Assembly: GCA_028716025.1 (NCBI GenBank)
Contig: JAQUQP010000145.1
Coordinates: 1 to 5,033, forward strand
DNA from: a bacterium
GTDB lineage: Bacteria > UBA6262
DNA: 5,033 nucleotides
Reading direction: 5' to 3'
A program made the position numbers and the translations under genes. The notes beneath the pieces were generated by a model. That model did not search any database and was not told where the DNA came from. It saw only the letters and a list, made by a program, of their open reading frames with translations. Positions 1 to 5,033 of this stretch are shown here, piece by piece. How positions within the stretch are numbered: position 1 is the first letter of the stretch; the number at the start of each line of letters is the position of its first letter.

Positions 1-1026
1 TAAACCCAGGGGTTGCAGGTATTTATGCAGGTAAATATAATGCTGTTCCGCCAAGATCTCCGTCGGAGCCATTAATACCGATTGGAAGTCGTTCTCAGCA
101 GCCAGGAGCATAGCGCACAAGGAGACGATGGTCTTGCCGCTTCCCACATCACCCTGAAGCAGCCGGCTCATCACCCGCGGTGATCGCATATCCGTGAAAA
201 TCTCACTGATCACCTTTTTCTGTTCGACAGTGAATTCAAAAGGAAGTAACTCTTTAAATGGGGTAAGCAAGGTCTTAGTGACCGTATAAACTGTCCCTTT
301 AGCCTGGTGTCGCTGCTGGAAATATTTCATGGCCAGGGCTGTTTCCAATAAAAACAGTTCGCCAAAAGCCAAGCGCTCACGGGCTTGTTGCTGGGATGGG
401 AAATCAGGCGGGAAATGCATCCACTCCACTGCTTTTTTGAAAGACAATAGGAATTCCTGTTGTCTGATAGTTTCCGGTAAATATTCGCCCAAACCTTCCT
501 TATATTCATCCAAAACCCGGCGGATCAACGCCCTCAGGAAACGCATATTCAATTGCTGAGTTACACTATAGACCGGGACGATCCGGCCAGTATGTATCAG
601 GTCTTCATGGTCCCCGGTTAAGACCTCGTAAATAAAATTCTTTATTTCAAAGGTATTTTTCTTATTTGCCGTCCGTTCAAATTTTCCGCTGATAATTACC
701 GTAGTTCCCTGGGGCAGGTAATTTTTCAGGTAAACCTGATTAAAACACACCAGGACTACTGTTCCGGTACCGTCACTGACCGTAATTTTTAACAATTGTC
801 TGTGAAACTTGGTGTAGATCACCTGGTGACGGAGAACAGTGGCTTGAATAGTGGTAGTTTCTTCCGGATGCAGCTGGGCGATCAGCTTAAGATGGCTGCG
901 GTCAGCATAATCCCGCGGAAAATAAGTAAGCAGGTCATATATAGTGAAAATACCAATATCTTTCAGGAGTTTAGCGCGCTGCGGTCCCACTCCTTTGAGA
1001 TATTGCACATCTTTATTCAAATCCAT
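1..1026 (-). CDS. recG: ATP-dependent DNA helicase RecG, N-terminal half (partial, cut by left edge)
   Basis: RecG is a cytoplasmic superfamily 2 helicase that remodels stalled replication forks and branched recombination intermediates. The window holds the first 342 residues; the family is usually near 690, so the DEXH box and the C-terminal helicase lobe lie beyond the edge. Visible in order: an N-terminal LKGVGPQRAKLL segment (10-21) followed by the DLL-YFPRDYADR signature (31-43); an OB-fold wedge domain (about 58-135, core LLKITVSDGTGTV); RIVPVY (148-153); LAFGELFLL (219-227); a Q-type motif LPFEFTVEQKK (261-271); Walker A GDVGSGKT (292-299, lysine 298, close to K302 of the E. coli protein); and motif Ia MAPTEILAEQH (319-329). 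The ATG at 1026 gives a normal N-terminus. Only a weak Shine-Dalgarno (AGAG) precedes it. The frame stays open upstream to a TAA at 1108-1110 with no ATG, GTG or TTG, so this start is the best one. It is divergent from rpmB. The family call is very secure. Confidence 0.97.
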   Translation of the reverse strand, partial: MDLNKDVQYLKGVGPQRAKLLKDIGIFTIYDLLTYFPRDYADRSHLKLIAQLHPEETTTIQATVLRHQVIYTKFHRQLLKITVSDGTGTVVLVCFNQVYLKNYLPQGTTVIISGKFERTANKKNTFEIKNFIYEVLTGDHEDLIHTGRIVPVYSVTQQLNMRFLRALIRRVLDEYKEGLGEYLPETIRQQEFLLSFKKAVEWMHFPPDFPSQQQARERLAFGELFLLETALAMKYFQQRHQAKGTVYTVTKTLLTPFKELLPFEFTVEQKKVISEIFTDMRSPRVMSRLLQGDVGSGKTIVSLCAMLLAAENDFQSVLMAPTEILAEQHYIYLHKYLQPLGL

Positions 1027-1092
1027 ATCAGCTCTAATCCGCGTAATCTGTTTTTGGAATCCCTGCCTGCCGTCAAGCAGGCGCGCAATCTG
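1027..1092. repeat. 9-nt AATC repeats plus small GC-rich hairpin in the recG leader
   Basis: Just upstream of the recG start the plus strand reads two 9-nt units, TAATCCGCG (1035-1043) and TAATCTGTT (1044-1052), and AATCTG recurs at 1087-1092. Between them lies a perfect 6-bp inverted repeat, GCCTGC (1065-1070) and GCAGGC (1077-1082), with a 6-nt loop. The sequence looks like degenerate intergenic repeat DNA rather than recG coding sequence, although the recG frame stays open through it. No clear U-tract follows the hairpin, so it is not called a terminator. The function is unknown. Confidence 0.5.
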
Positions 1093-1130
1093 AGGGTTCC
1101 TGGTATTTTAAGAAACCTCTAAATATTCTC

Positions 1131-1159
1131 TTGCCAAGCTTTAATAAATATGCTATAAA
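1131..1159 (+). promoter_or_regulatory. Predicted sigma70-type extended -10 promoter for rpmB
   Basis: A -35 box TTGCCA (1131-1136) is followed after exactly 17 nt by the -10 box TATAAA (1154-1159), with the TG of an extended -10 at 1151-1152. This is a close match to the housekeeping consensus on the rpmB strand. Transcription would start near 1166 and leave a leader of roughly 110 nt before the rpmB ATG, long for such a small gene. The spacer is AT-rich, so a chance match is possible, but three agreeing elements make it credible. Confidence 0.6.
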
Positions 1160-1166
1160 TAAGACA

Positions 1167-1229
1167 CCGAATTTAGCGAATGATAGCGGATTACTCGAAT
1201 TAGTCATTAATTTCATTCGTGATATTCGG
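1167..1229. repeat. Imperfect 17-nt inverted repeat made of CGAAT / ATTCG words
   Basis: CCGAATTTAGCGAATGA (1167-1183) pairs with TCATTCGTGATATTCGG (1213-1229) at 14 of 17 positions, across a 29-nt loop. The left part carries CGAAT or CGGAT at 1168, 1177, 1187 and 1196 (steps of 9, 10 and 9 nt). The right part carries ATTCG at 1215 and 1224 (step of 9), with another at 1247. It sits almost exactly at the predicted transcription start, in the rpmB leader. It could be an RNA hairpin, a protein-binding array phased to the helix, or a non-functional intergenic repeat; sequence alone does not decide. Confidence 0.55.
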
Positions 1230-1267
1230 ATTTTTTAATTTGCGTTATTCGTAGTCAATAATTTAAA

Positions 1268-1275
1268 AGAGGTGA
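1268..1275 (+). promoter_or_regulatory. Ribosome binding site of rpmB
   Basis: AGAGGTGA lies 3 nt before the ATG at 1279 (GAGG to ATG is 6 nt). It is a good Shine-Dalgarno match and fixes the L28 start. Confidence 0.75.
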
Positions 1276-1278
1276 AGT

Positions 1279-1467
1279 ATGCTGATCAAATGCGCAATTT
1301 GCGGTAAACAAGCCGCCACTGGCAATAAGATAAGTCATTCGCACAAAGCCAGTAAACGGCGGTTTCATGTCAACCTGCAAAAGATCCGGATCAAAATAGA
1401 CGGGAAAACCGCCAAGAAATACGTTTGCACTAAATGCATCCGCAGTGAATTCGTCCTGAAAGCCTAG
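1279..1467 (+). CDS. rpmB: 50S ribosomal protein L28 (bL28), zinc-ribbon form
   Basis: L28 is a small basic protein of the large ribosomal subunit. The 62-residue product has the usual length and family pattern: an N-terminal CAICGK (C5, C8), GNKISHSHKASKRRF (15-29), NLQKIRIKIDGK (32-43) and a C-terminal VCTKCIRS (C50, C53). The two CxxC pairs mark the cysteine-containing version expected to bind zinc; many bacteria also keep a cysteine-free paralogue. It has its own predicted promoter and ribosome binding site, is divergent from recG, and ends 3 nt from the stop of the convergent PorV-like gene. The ATG start is the only sensible one. The identification is secure. Confidence 0.96.
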   Translation: MLIKCAICGKQAATGNKISHSHKASKRRFHVNLQKIRIKIDGKTAKKYVCTKCIRSEFVLKA

Positions 1468-1470
1468 GAT

Positions 1471-2511
1471 CTAATTTCCTCCGAAAGGCATGCTTAAAGA
1501 AACCACATAGACAGACACAGTTGACAAATGATCAGGGGCTACCGAGTCCCTGATCTTGTTTTTCTTCATGGCCATATCCAGCATATATCCTTTATCCGAG
1601 AAACCAATACCGAAATTGTAGGTCACTTTTTCCGGATCATTCCAATTTTCCCCGCTCACTCCAGCCCTGAGGATAACCATATTTAACAAATATTGCTCGA
1701 TCCCGAAATGCTTAGTGGTTAAATCATCATGATCGGGATAATATATCTTTTTTATATCATACATGACTGTTATCTTCTGCGGCAAACTCATGGCTACGCC
1801 GCCATGCAAGGTAAGCGGTAGACGGTTCTTATCATAATCACTCCAATACATATATCCGATGGTGTTAATGGCGCTGATACCGAATGACAAATAAGGGCTT
1901 GGCACAAATAGTACCCCCAAGTCCAGACTCCAACCATTACCGGTATCCACGTTGATCTTGGTCACATCACTGGTCGCATCTTTAGTACGCTGGGCAATGG
2001 ATAAATTACTGTTAATATAATTCAGGCTTACTCCAGTAAAAACATTATCTTTGTACATCCTGGCAGTGGTCAGCATTATCTCATTCACATTGATCTTCTT
2101 GTTTACCCATTCTTCCACGCCATTATTATTAGTATAAGTATCCGTAGCTATCTTGGACAGCGGACGGATAGATAACGCCCCGCTGGGTGAAGCAAAACTC
2201 ATATAAGTCAGCTTCCCGCCCCGCAAAGGATCACTCATGATCACGTCATCCCACTTAGCACTGCTCTCTCTTTGCAGATTTGAGCAAATGGTAAAAGAAT
2301 TTGAGGTCATCAAAGCTAATCCTGCCGGATTCCAATAAGGGGCTGAAGCATCGTTACTCAAACCGGCAAAAGCTTCTCCCGTACCTATAGCCCTGGCTCC
2401 CACTACCTGCCCGTCAAAAGCATCAAATTCAACTGGAGCCTTTTCTGCCCAAGCTGAACCAGCAATTAAGATTAATAATATTATCATTATTCCTGTTTTT
2501 TCTTTTGGCAC
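1471..2511 (-). CDS. Outer-membrane beta-barrel protein, PorV/PorQ-UPF0164 (FadL-like) type
   Basis: The product is a predicted secreted outer-membrane protein of 346 residues. A signal peptide is visible: basic start, hydrophobic stretch IMIILLILIAG (8-18) and a likely cleavage site after GSAWA (residue 22). The mature N-terminus carries the family hallmark GARAIGTGEAFAG followed by SNDASAPYWNPAGLA (38-66), shared by PorV/PorQ, UPF0164 and related FadL-like barrels. The rest alternates polar and hydrophobic residues as expected for beta strands and ends VVSLSMPFGGN. The start is GTG (2509-2511): a perfect AGGAGG (2519-2524) stands 7 nt upstream. It is last in the minus-strand gene run, 38 nt after the rseC-like gene. 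In Bacteroidota, PorV acts in type IX secretion, but members in other phyla are mostly uncharacterised and nothing here shows a secretion system. Family confidence is good; specific function is unknown. Confidence 0.8.
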   Translation of the reverse strand: MPKEKTGIMIILLILIAGSAWAEKAPVEFDAFDGQVVGARAIGTGEAFAGLSNDASAPYWNPAGLALMTSNSFTICSNLQRESSAKWDDVIMSDPLRGGKLTYMSFASPSGALSIRPLSKIATDTYTNNNGVEEWVNKKINVNEIMLTTARMYKDNVFTGVSLNYINSNLSIAQRTKDATSDVTKINVDTGNGWSLDLGVLFVPSPYLSFGISAINTIGYMYWSDYDKNRLPLTLHGGVAMSLPQKITVMYDIKKIYYPDHDDLTTKHFGIEQYLLNMVILRAGVSGENWNDPEKVTYNFGIGFSDKGYMLDMAMKKNKIRDSVAPDHLSTVSVYVVSLSMPFGGN

Positions 2512-2518
2512 TTATTGT

Positions 2519-2524
2519 CCTCCT
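2519..2524 (-). promoter_or_regulatory. Shine-Dalgarno that decides the GTG start of the PorV-like gene
   Basis: The minus strand reads AGGAGG here, 7 nt before GTG at 2511. This supports the non-ATG start, which also gives a complete signal peptide. Confidence 0.75.
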
Positions 2525-2549
2525 AGGATATTAATCCATGTAATCGTAT

Positions 2550-2951
2550 TTACAATATTTCTATAATCTGTACGATCAACTTATTTTCTCTTTTCAATTT
2601 CAGGTCATAGTGATGGAGACCAAATAATATTATGGCCACACCGCTGATCCCTAAAATCACACCCAATTTTTCGCCACCCAGGCGGCGACCGGCAAGATAA
2701 CCAAGAACTAAACCAAAAAGCGGGATAATATAAACCACGAATGCTGATTTTAATATAACTGGACCGGAAATAGCCACTTTAACCAGGTCATTGACCTGGG
2801 AACCGAGATTATTATCCGCCACGATCTCCATTTTGTCCTGGCACCCGGCAATACAGATACCGCAATGGGCACAGGCACTGTGACGGCTCATTTCTACTGT
2901 GGCCTGCGTTCCTTCTACTTTGATCACACGTCCTGTTTCTTCCAGCATCAT
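2550..2951 (-). CDS. RseC/MucC-family integral membrane protein with four-cysteine motif
   Basis: The 133-residue protein matches the RseC/MucC family in layout. A short N-terminal domain begins ETGRVIKVEGTQATVEM (5-21). A cysteine cluster follows at C27, C30, C33 and C37 (CxxCxxCxxxC), then two transmembrane segments at about 66-88 and 96-112, and a short basic tail. E. coli RseC is tied to sigma-E control and to the Rsx/SoxR-reducing electron-transfer system; relatives often sit near Rnf genes. The cysteine spacing here resembles a [4Fe-4S] ligand set, which suggests but does not prove a bound cluster. Translation starts at the first of two ATG codons; GGAGAG (2961-2966), inside the end of the previous gene, is 9 nt upstream. 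The gap to the DUF59 gene is only 6 nt, so the two are surely co-transcribed. The cellular role here is inferred only. Confidence 0.8.
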   Translation of the reverse strand: MMLEETGRVIKVEGTQATVEMSRHSACAHCGICIAGCQDKMEIVADNNLGSQVNDLVKVAISGPVILKSAFVVYIIPLFGLVLGYLAGRRLGGEKLGVILGISGVAIILFGLHHYDLKLKRENKLIVQIIEIL

Positions 2952-2957
2952 AATTTC

Positions 2958-3200
2958 TTACTCTCCGGTAAATTCAACGGTAACATTATCCACACCCTGG
3001 AGAACTTCAACTTTTTGGGTAATTAAGGAGGAAAAATATGAAGCCAGGGGAGTCCCGGCGTAGCGGTACGAGAGGATTATAGTTATCTTGCCACCTTCTA
3101 TCCTGATCTCTTTGACAATTCCCTCATCAACAATACTGACACTTAGATCCGGATTGACTATTTCTTTCAAAATGCTCATAATATCATCTTGGAGAATCAT
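2958..3200 (-). CDS. Small MIP18/DUF59-family protein lacking the conserved cysteine
   Basis: The 80-residue protein has the MIP18 (DUF59) fold pattern: ILKEIVNPDLSVSIVDEGIV (10-29) matches the usual DPE-x-VDLGLV region, then a strand IRIEGGKITIIL (32-43), and a closing GVDNVTVEF (69-77). Family members (SufT, MIP18, PaaD-like, N-terminal domain of some ApbC/Mrp) act in Fe-S cluster assembly or target-protein maturation. Where the family has a GCPLA-like motif, this protein has GTPLAS (49-54): threonine 50 replaces the reactive cysteine, and there is no cysteine anywhere. The start is the ATG at 3200 because AGGAGG (3206-3211) lies 5 nt upstream; a TTG 18 nt further up would overlap that site. 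It lies between metF (57-nt gap past the repeat) and the rseC-like gene (6 nt). The fold call is fairly good; the role is uncertain. Confidence 0.72.
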   Translation of the reverse strand: MILQDDIMSILKEIVNPDLSVSIVDEGIVKEIRIEGGKITIILSYRYAGTPLASYFSSLITQKVEVLQGVDNVTVEFTGE

Positions 3201-3205
3201 GTTCA

Positions 3206-3211
3206 CCTCCT
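3206..3211 (-). promoter_or_regulatory. Shine-Dalgarno fixing the start of the DUF59 gene
   Basis: The minus strand reads AGGAGG, 5 nt before ATG at 3200. It rules out the longer TTG-started form, whose codons would include this site. Confidence 0.75.
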
Positions 3212-3224
3212 GGCTCAAGACTTC

Positions 3225-3238
3225 TGGTGTCTAGTGTC
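3225..3238. repeat. Two-unit 7-nt repeat (TGGTGTC TAGTGTC) between metF and the DUF59 gene
   Basis: The plus strand has TGGTGTC (3225-3231) directly followed by TAGTGTC (3232-3238), differing at one base, with a degenerate flank TTGCTTGCTAG to 3249. It occupies most of the short spacer after the metF stop codon. It is too short to be certain, but a second heptamer repeat lies at 4778-4805, which makes it worth marking. No terminator hairpin is convincing here, so transcription probably reads through. Confidence 0.4.
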
Positions 3239-3262
3239 TTGCTTGCTAGAGTATATTTTTTG

Positions 3263-4123
3263 TTATTTAACTTTATTTAAAATCTCCGCTATATGTTCTT
3301 CCAGGCCCAGGGCCATAATATGGACCCCGTCGACATGCGGTTTCATCTGGGAGATCAGCTCAGCGGCAATAGCGATACCTTCATCCAAAGGGCTGGTAGC
3401 ACGGCTCAACCGGTCAATATAACGGGAATCTATGTTTATCCCCAATTTTTCTTTCATAAAAATAGCTACCTGGGCCGACTTCAGCAGGAATATACCGATA
3501 AGTATCTTTGTGTTATATTCCCTGGTCTTAGCGATAAATGTTTCTAATAGTTTGAAATCAAAGATCGGCTGTGTCTGGAAAAATTCTGCTCCGGCTTCAA
3601 TTTTCTTCTCCATCATGGTCAACTGCAATTCAAGCGGATCAGCCATCGGGTTCACTACCGCTCCCAGGCAAAATTGGGGCGACCCGTCCAGCTTTTTGCC
3701 GACCAGGTCAACGCCTGTTTCTAAAGTACGGGCGGTTTTCAGCAGTTGTACCGGATCCAGGTCATACACTGGTTTAGCTTCTTTGTGGTCTCCCTGCGTC
3801 GGATGGTCACCGCTCAAGATCAGTATATTTTCCACACCCAAAACACTGGCACTGAGCAGGTCTGATTCCAGGGCAATGCGGTTACGGTCACGGCAGGTCA
3901 TCTGCAAGATCGGCTCACATCCCTGTTCTTGCAAGAGGCGGCAAATCGATAGCGAACCCAGCCTCATCACAGCCCGCTGATTATCCGTTACGTTAAAGCC
4001 GTCAATTTTACCACGGAGCAGTTTGGCCTTCTCCAGCAAGGGCTGAATATTGGTCCCTTTGGGCGGGAATAATTCCGCGGTAATAATAAATTTTTTATTT
4101 TTTAGCACTTCTTTAAAGCTCAT
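3263..4123 (-). CDS. metF: Methylenetetrahydrofolate reductase, MetF subunit
   Basis: MetF is a cytoplasmic TIM-barrel flavoprotein that reduces 5,10-methylene-tetrahydrofolate to 5-methyl-tetrahydrofolate, for methionine synthesis or for the methyl branch of the Wood-Ljungdahl pathway. The 286-residue product is full length. Visible family features: FIITAELFPPKG (12-23) with the catalytic glutamate E17 (E28 in E. coli); FNVTDN (43-48); MTCRDRNR (75-82); ILSGDHP (102-108) with D106, matching the D120 flavin-site aspartate of E. coli; FFQTQPIFD (181-189) with the folate-contacting glutamine; and GVHIMALG (266-273). It has no C-terminal regulatory domain, as usual in bacteria. The start ATG overlaps the metV stop as ATGA, with AGAGGA (4134-4139) 10 nt upstream, so translation is coupled. 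The metV neighbour places it with the MetV-MetF two-subunit enzymes of acetogens and related anaerobes; the electron donor is not evident. Confidence 0.93.
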   Translation of the reverse strand: MSFKEVLKNKKFIITAELFPPKGTNIQPLLEKAKLLRGKIDGFNVTDNQRAVMRLGSLSICRLLQEQGCEPILQMTCRDRNRIALESDLLSASVLGVENILILSGDHPTQGDHKEAKPVYDLDPVQLLKTARTLETGVDLVGKKLDGSPQFCLGAVVNPMADPLELQLTMMEKKIEAGAEFFQTQPIFDFKLLETFIAKTREYNTKILIGIFLLKSAQVAIFMKEKLGINIDSRYIDRLSRATSPLDEGIAIAAELISQMKPHVDGVHIMALGLEEHIAEILNKVK

Positions 4124-4758
4124 CTGGTTTTGATCCTCTGCGGTTTACTGATACTGGTATTACTCTTAATTTTCCTGTACTTTTTAATATTCGTGGTGTT
4201 TTTCTTTAGTTTTTCATAGATCAGGACCCAAACACAGTCCTGATCAGAATTTACTTCACACTTGCCATTGATCGCGCCGCCGCAAGGTCCGTTAACCAGC
4301 GCTTTAGCGCAACGGGTCACCGGGCAAAGCCCTCCGGTTTCGTCAATAATACAGTCCCCGCACAAGGAACAGTATTGGTTGAAATTTCCAAGCCGTTCGA
4401 TCGATCCCAGGAATAACGTATCCAAAGCCGGTACCAGGTCAATATCAGGGCAAACCTGGGCAATTGACTGGACCCCGGCACCGCAGCTTAACAGTACCAG
4501 GCTTTCCGCTTGGCGAACCTGTTCATTGTTGAGCAGGTCTTTCTTCACGATGCGCATATCACAAGGTGTATCCAGGATCATAGTCCCGGTTATCTTTTTA
4601 CGGTTTTTGGCCAATTCTGCCGCCAATATCTTGACTTGCTCTTCCCCGCCAGTCGCGCATTTGGTGGCGCAGGCAGCGCAACCAACAACAAAAACATTAT
4701 TTTTGCTTTTCAGCCGCTCTAATATTTTACTTAATTCTTTTTGTTTGGTAATTATCAT
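4120..4758 (-). CDS. metV: MetV-like methylenetetrahydrofolate reductase partner, cysteine-rich
   Basis: MetV is the small metal-binding partner of MetF in acetogens, matching the MTHFR C-terminal family (PF12225). The 212-residue product has 14 cysteines: GCAACATKC (26-34; C27, C30, C34), C66 in LDTPCD, C92 in LSCGAGVQ, C103, then a cluster YCSLCGDCI (129-137; C130, C133, C136), C145, C150, GPCGGA (157-162), C167 and C175. The motifs NGPCGGAINGKCEV and GLCPVTRC are typical of the family. Related proteins bind Fe-S and/or zinc; the exact metal content here cannot be read. After residue 180 comes a lysine-rich, probably disordered tail of about 30 residues. The ATG at 4758 has only a weak ribosome binding site (AAGG, 12 nt upstream), so it may depend on read-through from the corrinoid gene 28 nt upstream. 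It overlaps metF by 4 nt, supporting an equimolar complex. Confidence 0.88.
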   Translation of the reverse strand: MIITKQKELSKILERLKSKNNVFVVGCAACATKCATGGEEQVKILAAELAKNRKKITGTMILDTPCDMRIVKKDLLNNEQVRQAESLVLLSCGAGVQSIAQVCPDIDLVPALDTLFLGSIERLGNFNQYCSLCGDCIIDETGGLCPVTRCAKALVNGPCGGAINGKCEVNSDQDCVWVLIYEKLKKNTTNIKKYRKIKSNTSISKPQRIKTR

Positions 4759-4777
4759 TTAATGTTTTCGCCTTTTC

Positions 4778-4805
4778 TATCAACAATCAACTATGAACTA
4801 TCAAC
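4778..4805. repeat. Four tandem 7-nt units (TATCAAC) across the corrinoid gene stop codon
   Basis: The plus strand reads TATCAAC, AATCAAC, TATGAAC, TATCAAC with no gap, two substitutions in 28 nt. On the coding (minus) strand the unit is GTTGATA, and the array supplies the last codons (IVHS) and the TGA stop (4787-4789) of the corrinoid-protein gene, then runs on into the spacer before metV. Each unit carries TGA and, at its junction, TAG, and the 7-nt period rotates them through all frames. Confidence 0.7.
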
Positions 4806-5033
4806 TCTTTAATTACCCGCGCCGCTTCCACTGCGTCTTTAGCATAAGCATCGGCACCGATACTGGCAGCATATTCCTTAGTCACTACAGCGCCCCCGAT
4901 CATAGTCTTTACTTTCAATCCAGCCTGTTTTAAGGCAGTTATGATCCCTGGCATTTCCACCATGGTGGTAGTCATTAACGCGGAAAGCGCTACTATCGTG
5001 GCTTTATGCTTTTTCGCTGCCGCCACTATTTTC
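4787..5033 (-). CDS. Cobalamin (corrinoid)-binding protein, C-terminal part (partial, cut by right edge)
   Basis: Only the last 81 residues are in the window. They form the second half of a B12-binding Rossmann-like domain, the type that holds cobalamin with its lower ligand displaced. Two of the three hallmark elements are visible: ALSALMTTTM (visible residues 15-24), which is the SxL motif, and MIGGAVVTKEY (44-54), which is the GG motif; the DxHxxG motif with the ligand histidine would lie upstream, outside the window. The closing GADAYAKDAVEAARVIKEL is typical of MtaC/MtbC-like corrinoid proteins and of short MetH proteins that end with this domain. Which one applies cannot be decided here. 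Lying 28 nt before metV-metF, it fits a methyl carrier for the methyl-tetrahydrofolate that enzyme makes. No reactivation domain follows. The last few codons and the stop come from a heptamer repeat. Confidence 0.87.
   Translation of the reverse strand, partial: KIVAAAKKHKATIVALSALMTTTMVEMPGIITALKQAGLKVKTMIGGAVVTKEYAASIGADAYAKDAVEAARVIKELIVHS

Noticed and set aside
1027..1107. N-terminal extension of RecG upstream of the ATG at 1026
   Set aside because: The frame is open for 27 codons after TAA at 1108-1110 but has no ATG, GTG or TTG, and the DNA is repeat-like. RecG homologues normally begin near the chosen ATG.
796..1122. Plus-strand open frame (108 codons) opposite the recG N-terminus
   Set aside because: The minus strand encodes the conserved RecG wedge and N-terminal motifs; the plus frame has no family features.
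1090..1165. Minus-strand promoter for recG
   Set aside because: TTGGCA and several TATTTA-like words occur in the AT-rich spacer, but none combine at 16-18 nt spacing with a good -10 box.
1462..1489. GCCT...AGGC pair near the rpmB stop as a terminator
   Set aside because: Only 4 bp of stem with a large loop and no T-run.
3232..3252. TCTAG/CTAGA inverted pair after metF as a terminator
   Set aside because: The 5-bp stem is AT-rich with a long loop and lacks a properly placed U-tract on the minus strand; the genes downstream look co-transcribed.
3432..3980. Long plus-strand open frame (182 codons) opposite metF
   Set aside because: It is a shadow of metF: the minus frame has clear catalytic motifs, the plus product has no recognisable domain, and no ribosome binding site was seen.
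4262..4762. Plus-strand open frame (166 codons) opposite metV
   Set aside because: It is antisense to a well-supported cysteine-rich family protein; its residues reflect the complementary codons only.

Overview
The window looks like a chromosomal segment from an anaerobic, Gram-negative (two-membrane) bacterium that runs a folate/corrinoid C1 pathway. The evidence is a MetV-MetF pair of the acetogen type, the end of a cobalamin-binding protein, an RseC-type redox membrane protein, and a signal-peptide-bearing outer-membrane protein of the PorV/UPF0164 kind. Base composition is moderate and the spacers are AT-rich. An uncultivated lineage such as Omnitrophota or a relative would fit, but that placement is a guess from gene content and spacer style, not something the sequence proves.

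Layout: positions 1-1026 (minus) hold the N-terminal half of recG, cut by the left edge. Positions 1027-1278 are the divergent spacer between recG and rpmB. It holds a good extended -10 promoter reading toward rpmB, a 17-nt inverted repeat built from CGAAT/ATTCG words, and a small GC hairpin beside 9-nt repeats in the recG leader. Positions 1279-1467 (plus) are rpmB (ribosomal protein L28, zinc-ribbon form). All remaining genes are on the minus strand and are closely spaced, probably one operon read from right to left: corrinoid protein C-terminus (4787-5033), metV (4120-4758), metF (3263-4123, ATGA overlap with metV), a small MIP18/DUF59 protein (2958-3200), an RseC-family protein (2550-2951) and the PorV-like protein (1471-2511). 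The last of these meets rpmB tail to tail with only 3 nt between.

How the genes may work together: MetV and MetF would reduce methylene-tetrahydrofolate to methyl-tetrahydrofolate. The corrinoid protein upstream would carry the methyl group, either toward methionine (if it is the end of a short MetH) or in a Wood-Ljungdahl-type or methyltransferase system. The DUF59 and RseC proteins downstream suggest Fe-S or membrane redox support, but this is inference from position.

No mobile element, CRISPR array, tRNA or rRNA gene is visible. The main unexplained structure is in the spacers. Three of the gaps carry short degenerate repeats of 7- or 9-nt period, and one of these runs through the stop codon of the corrinoid gene.
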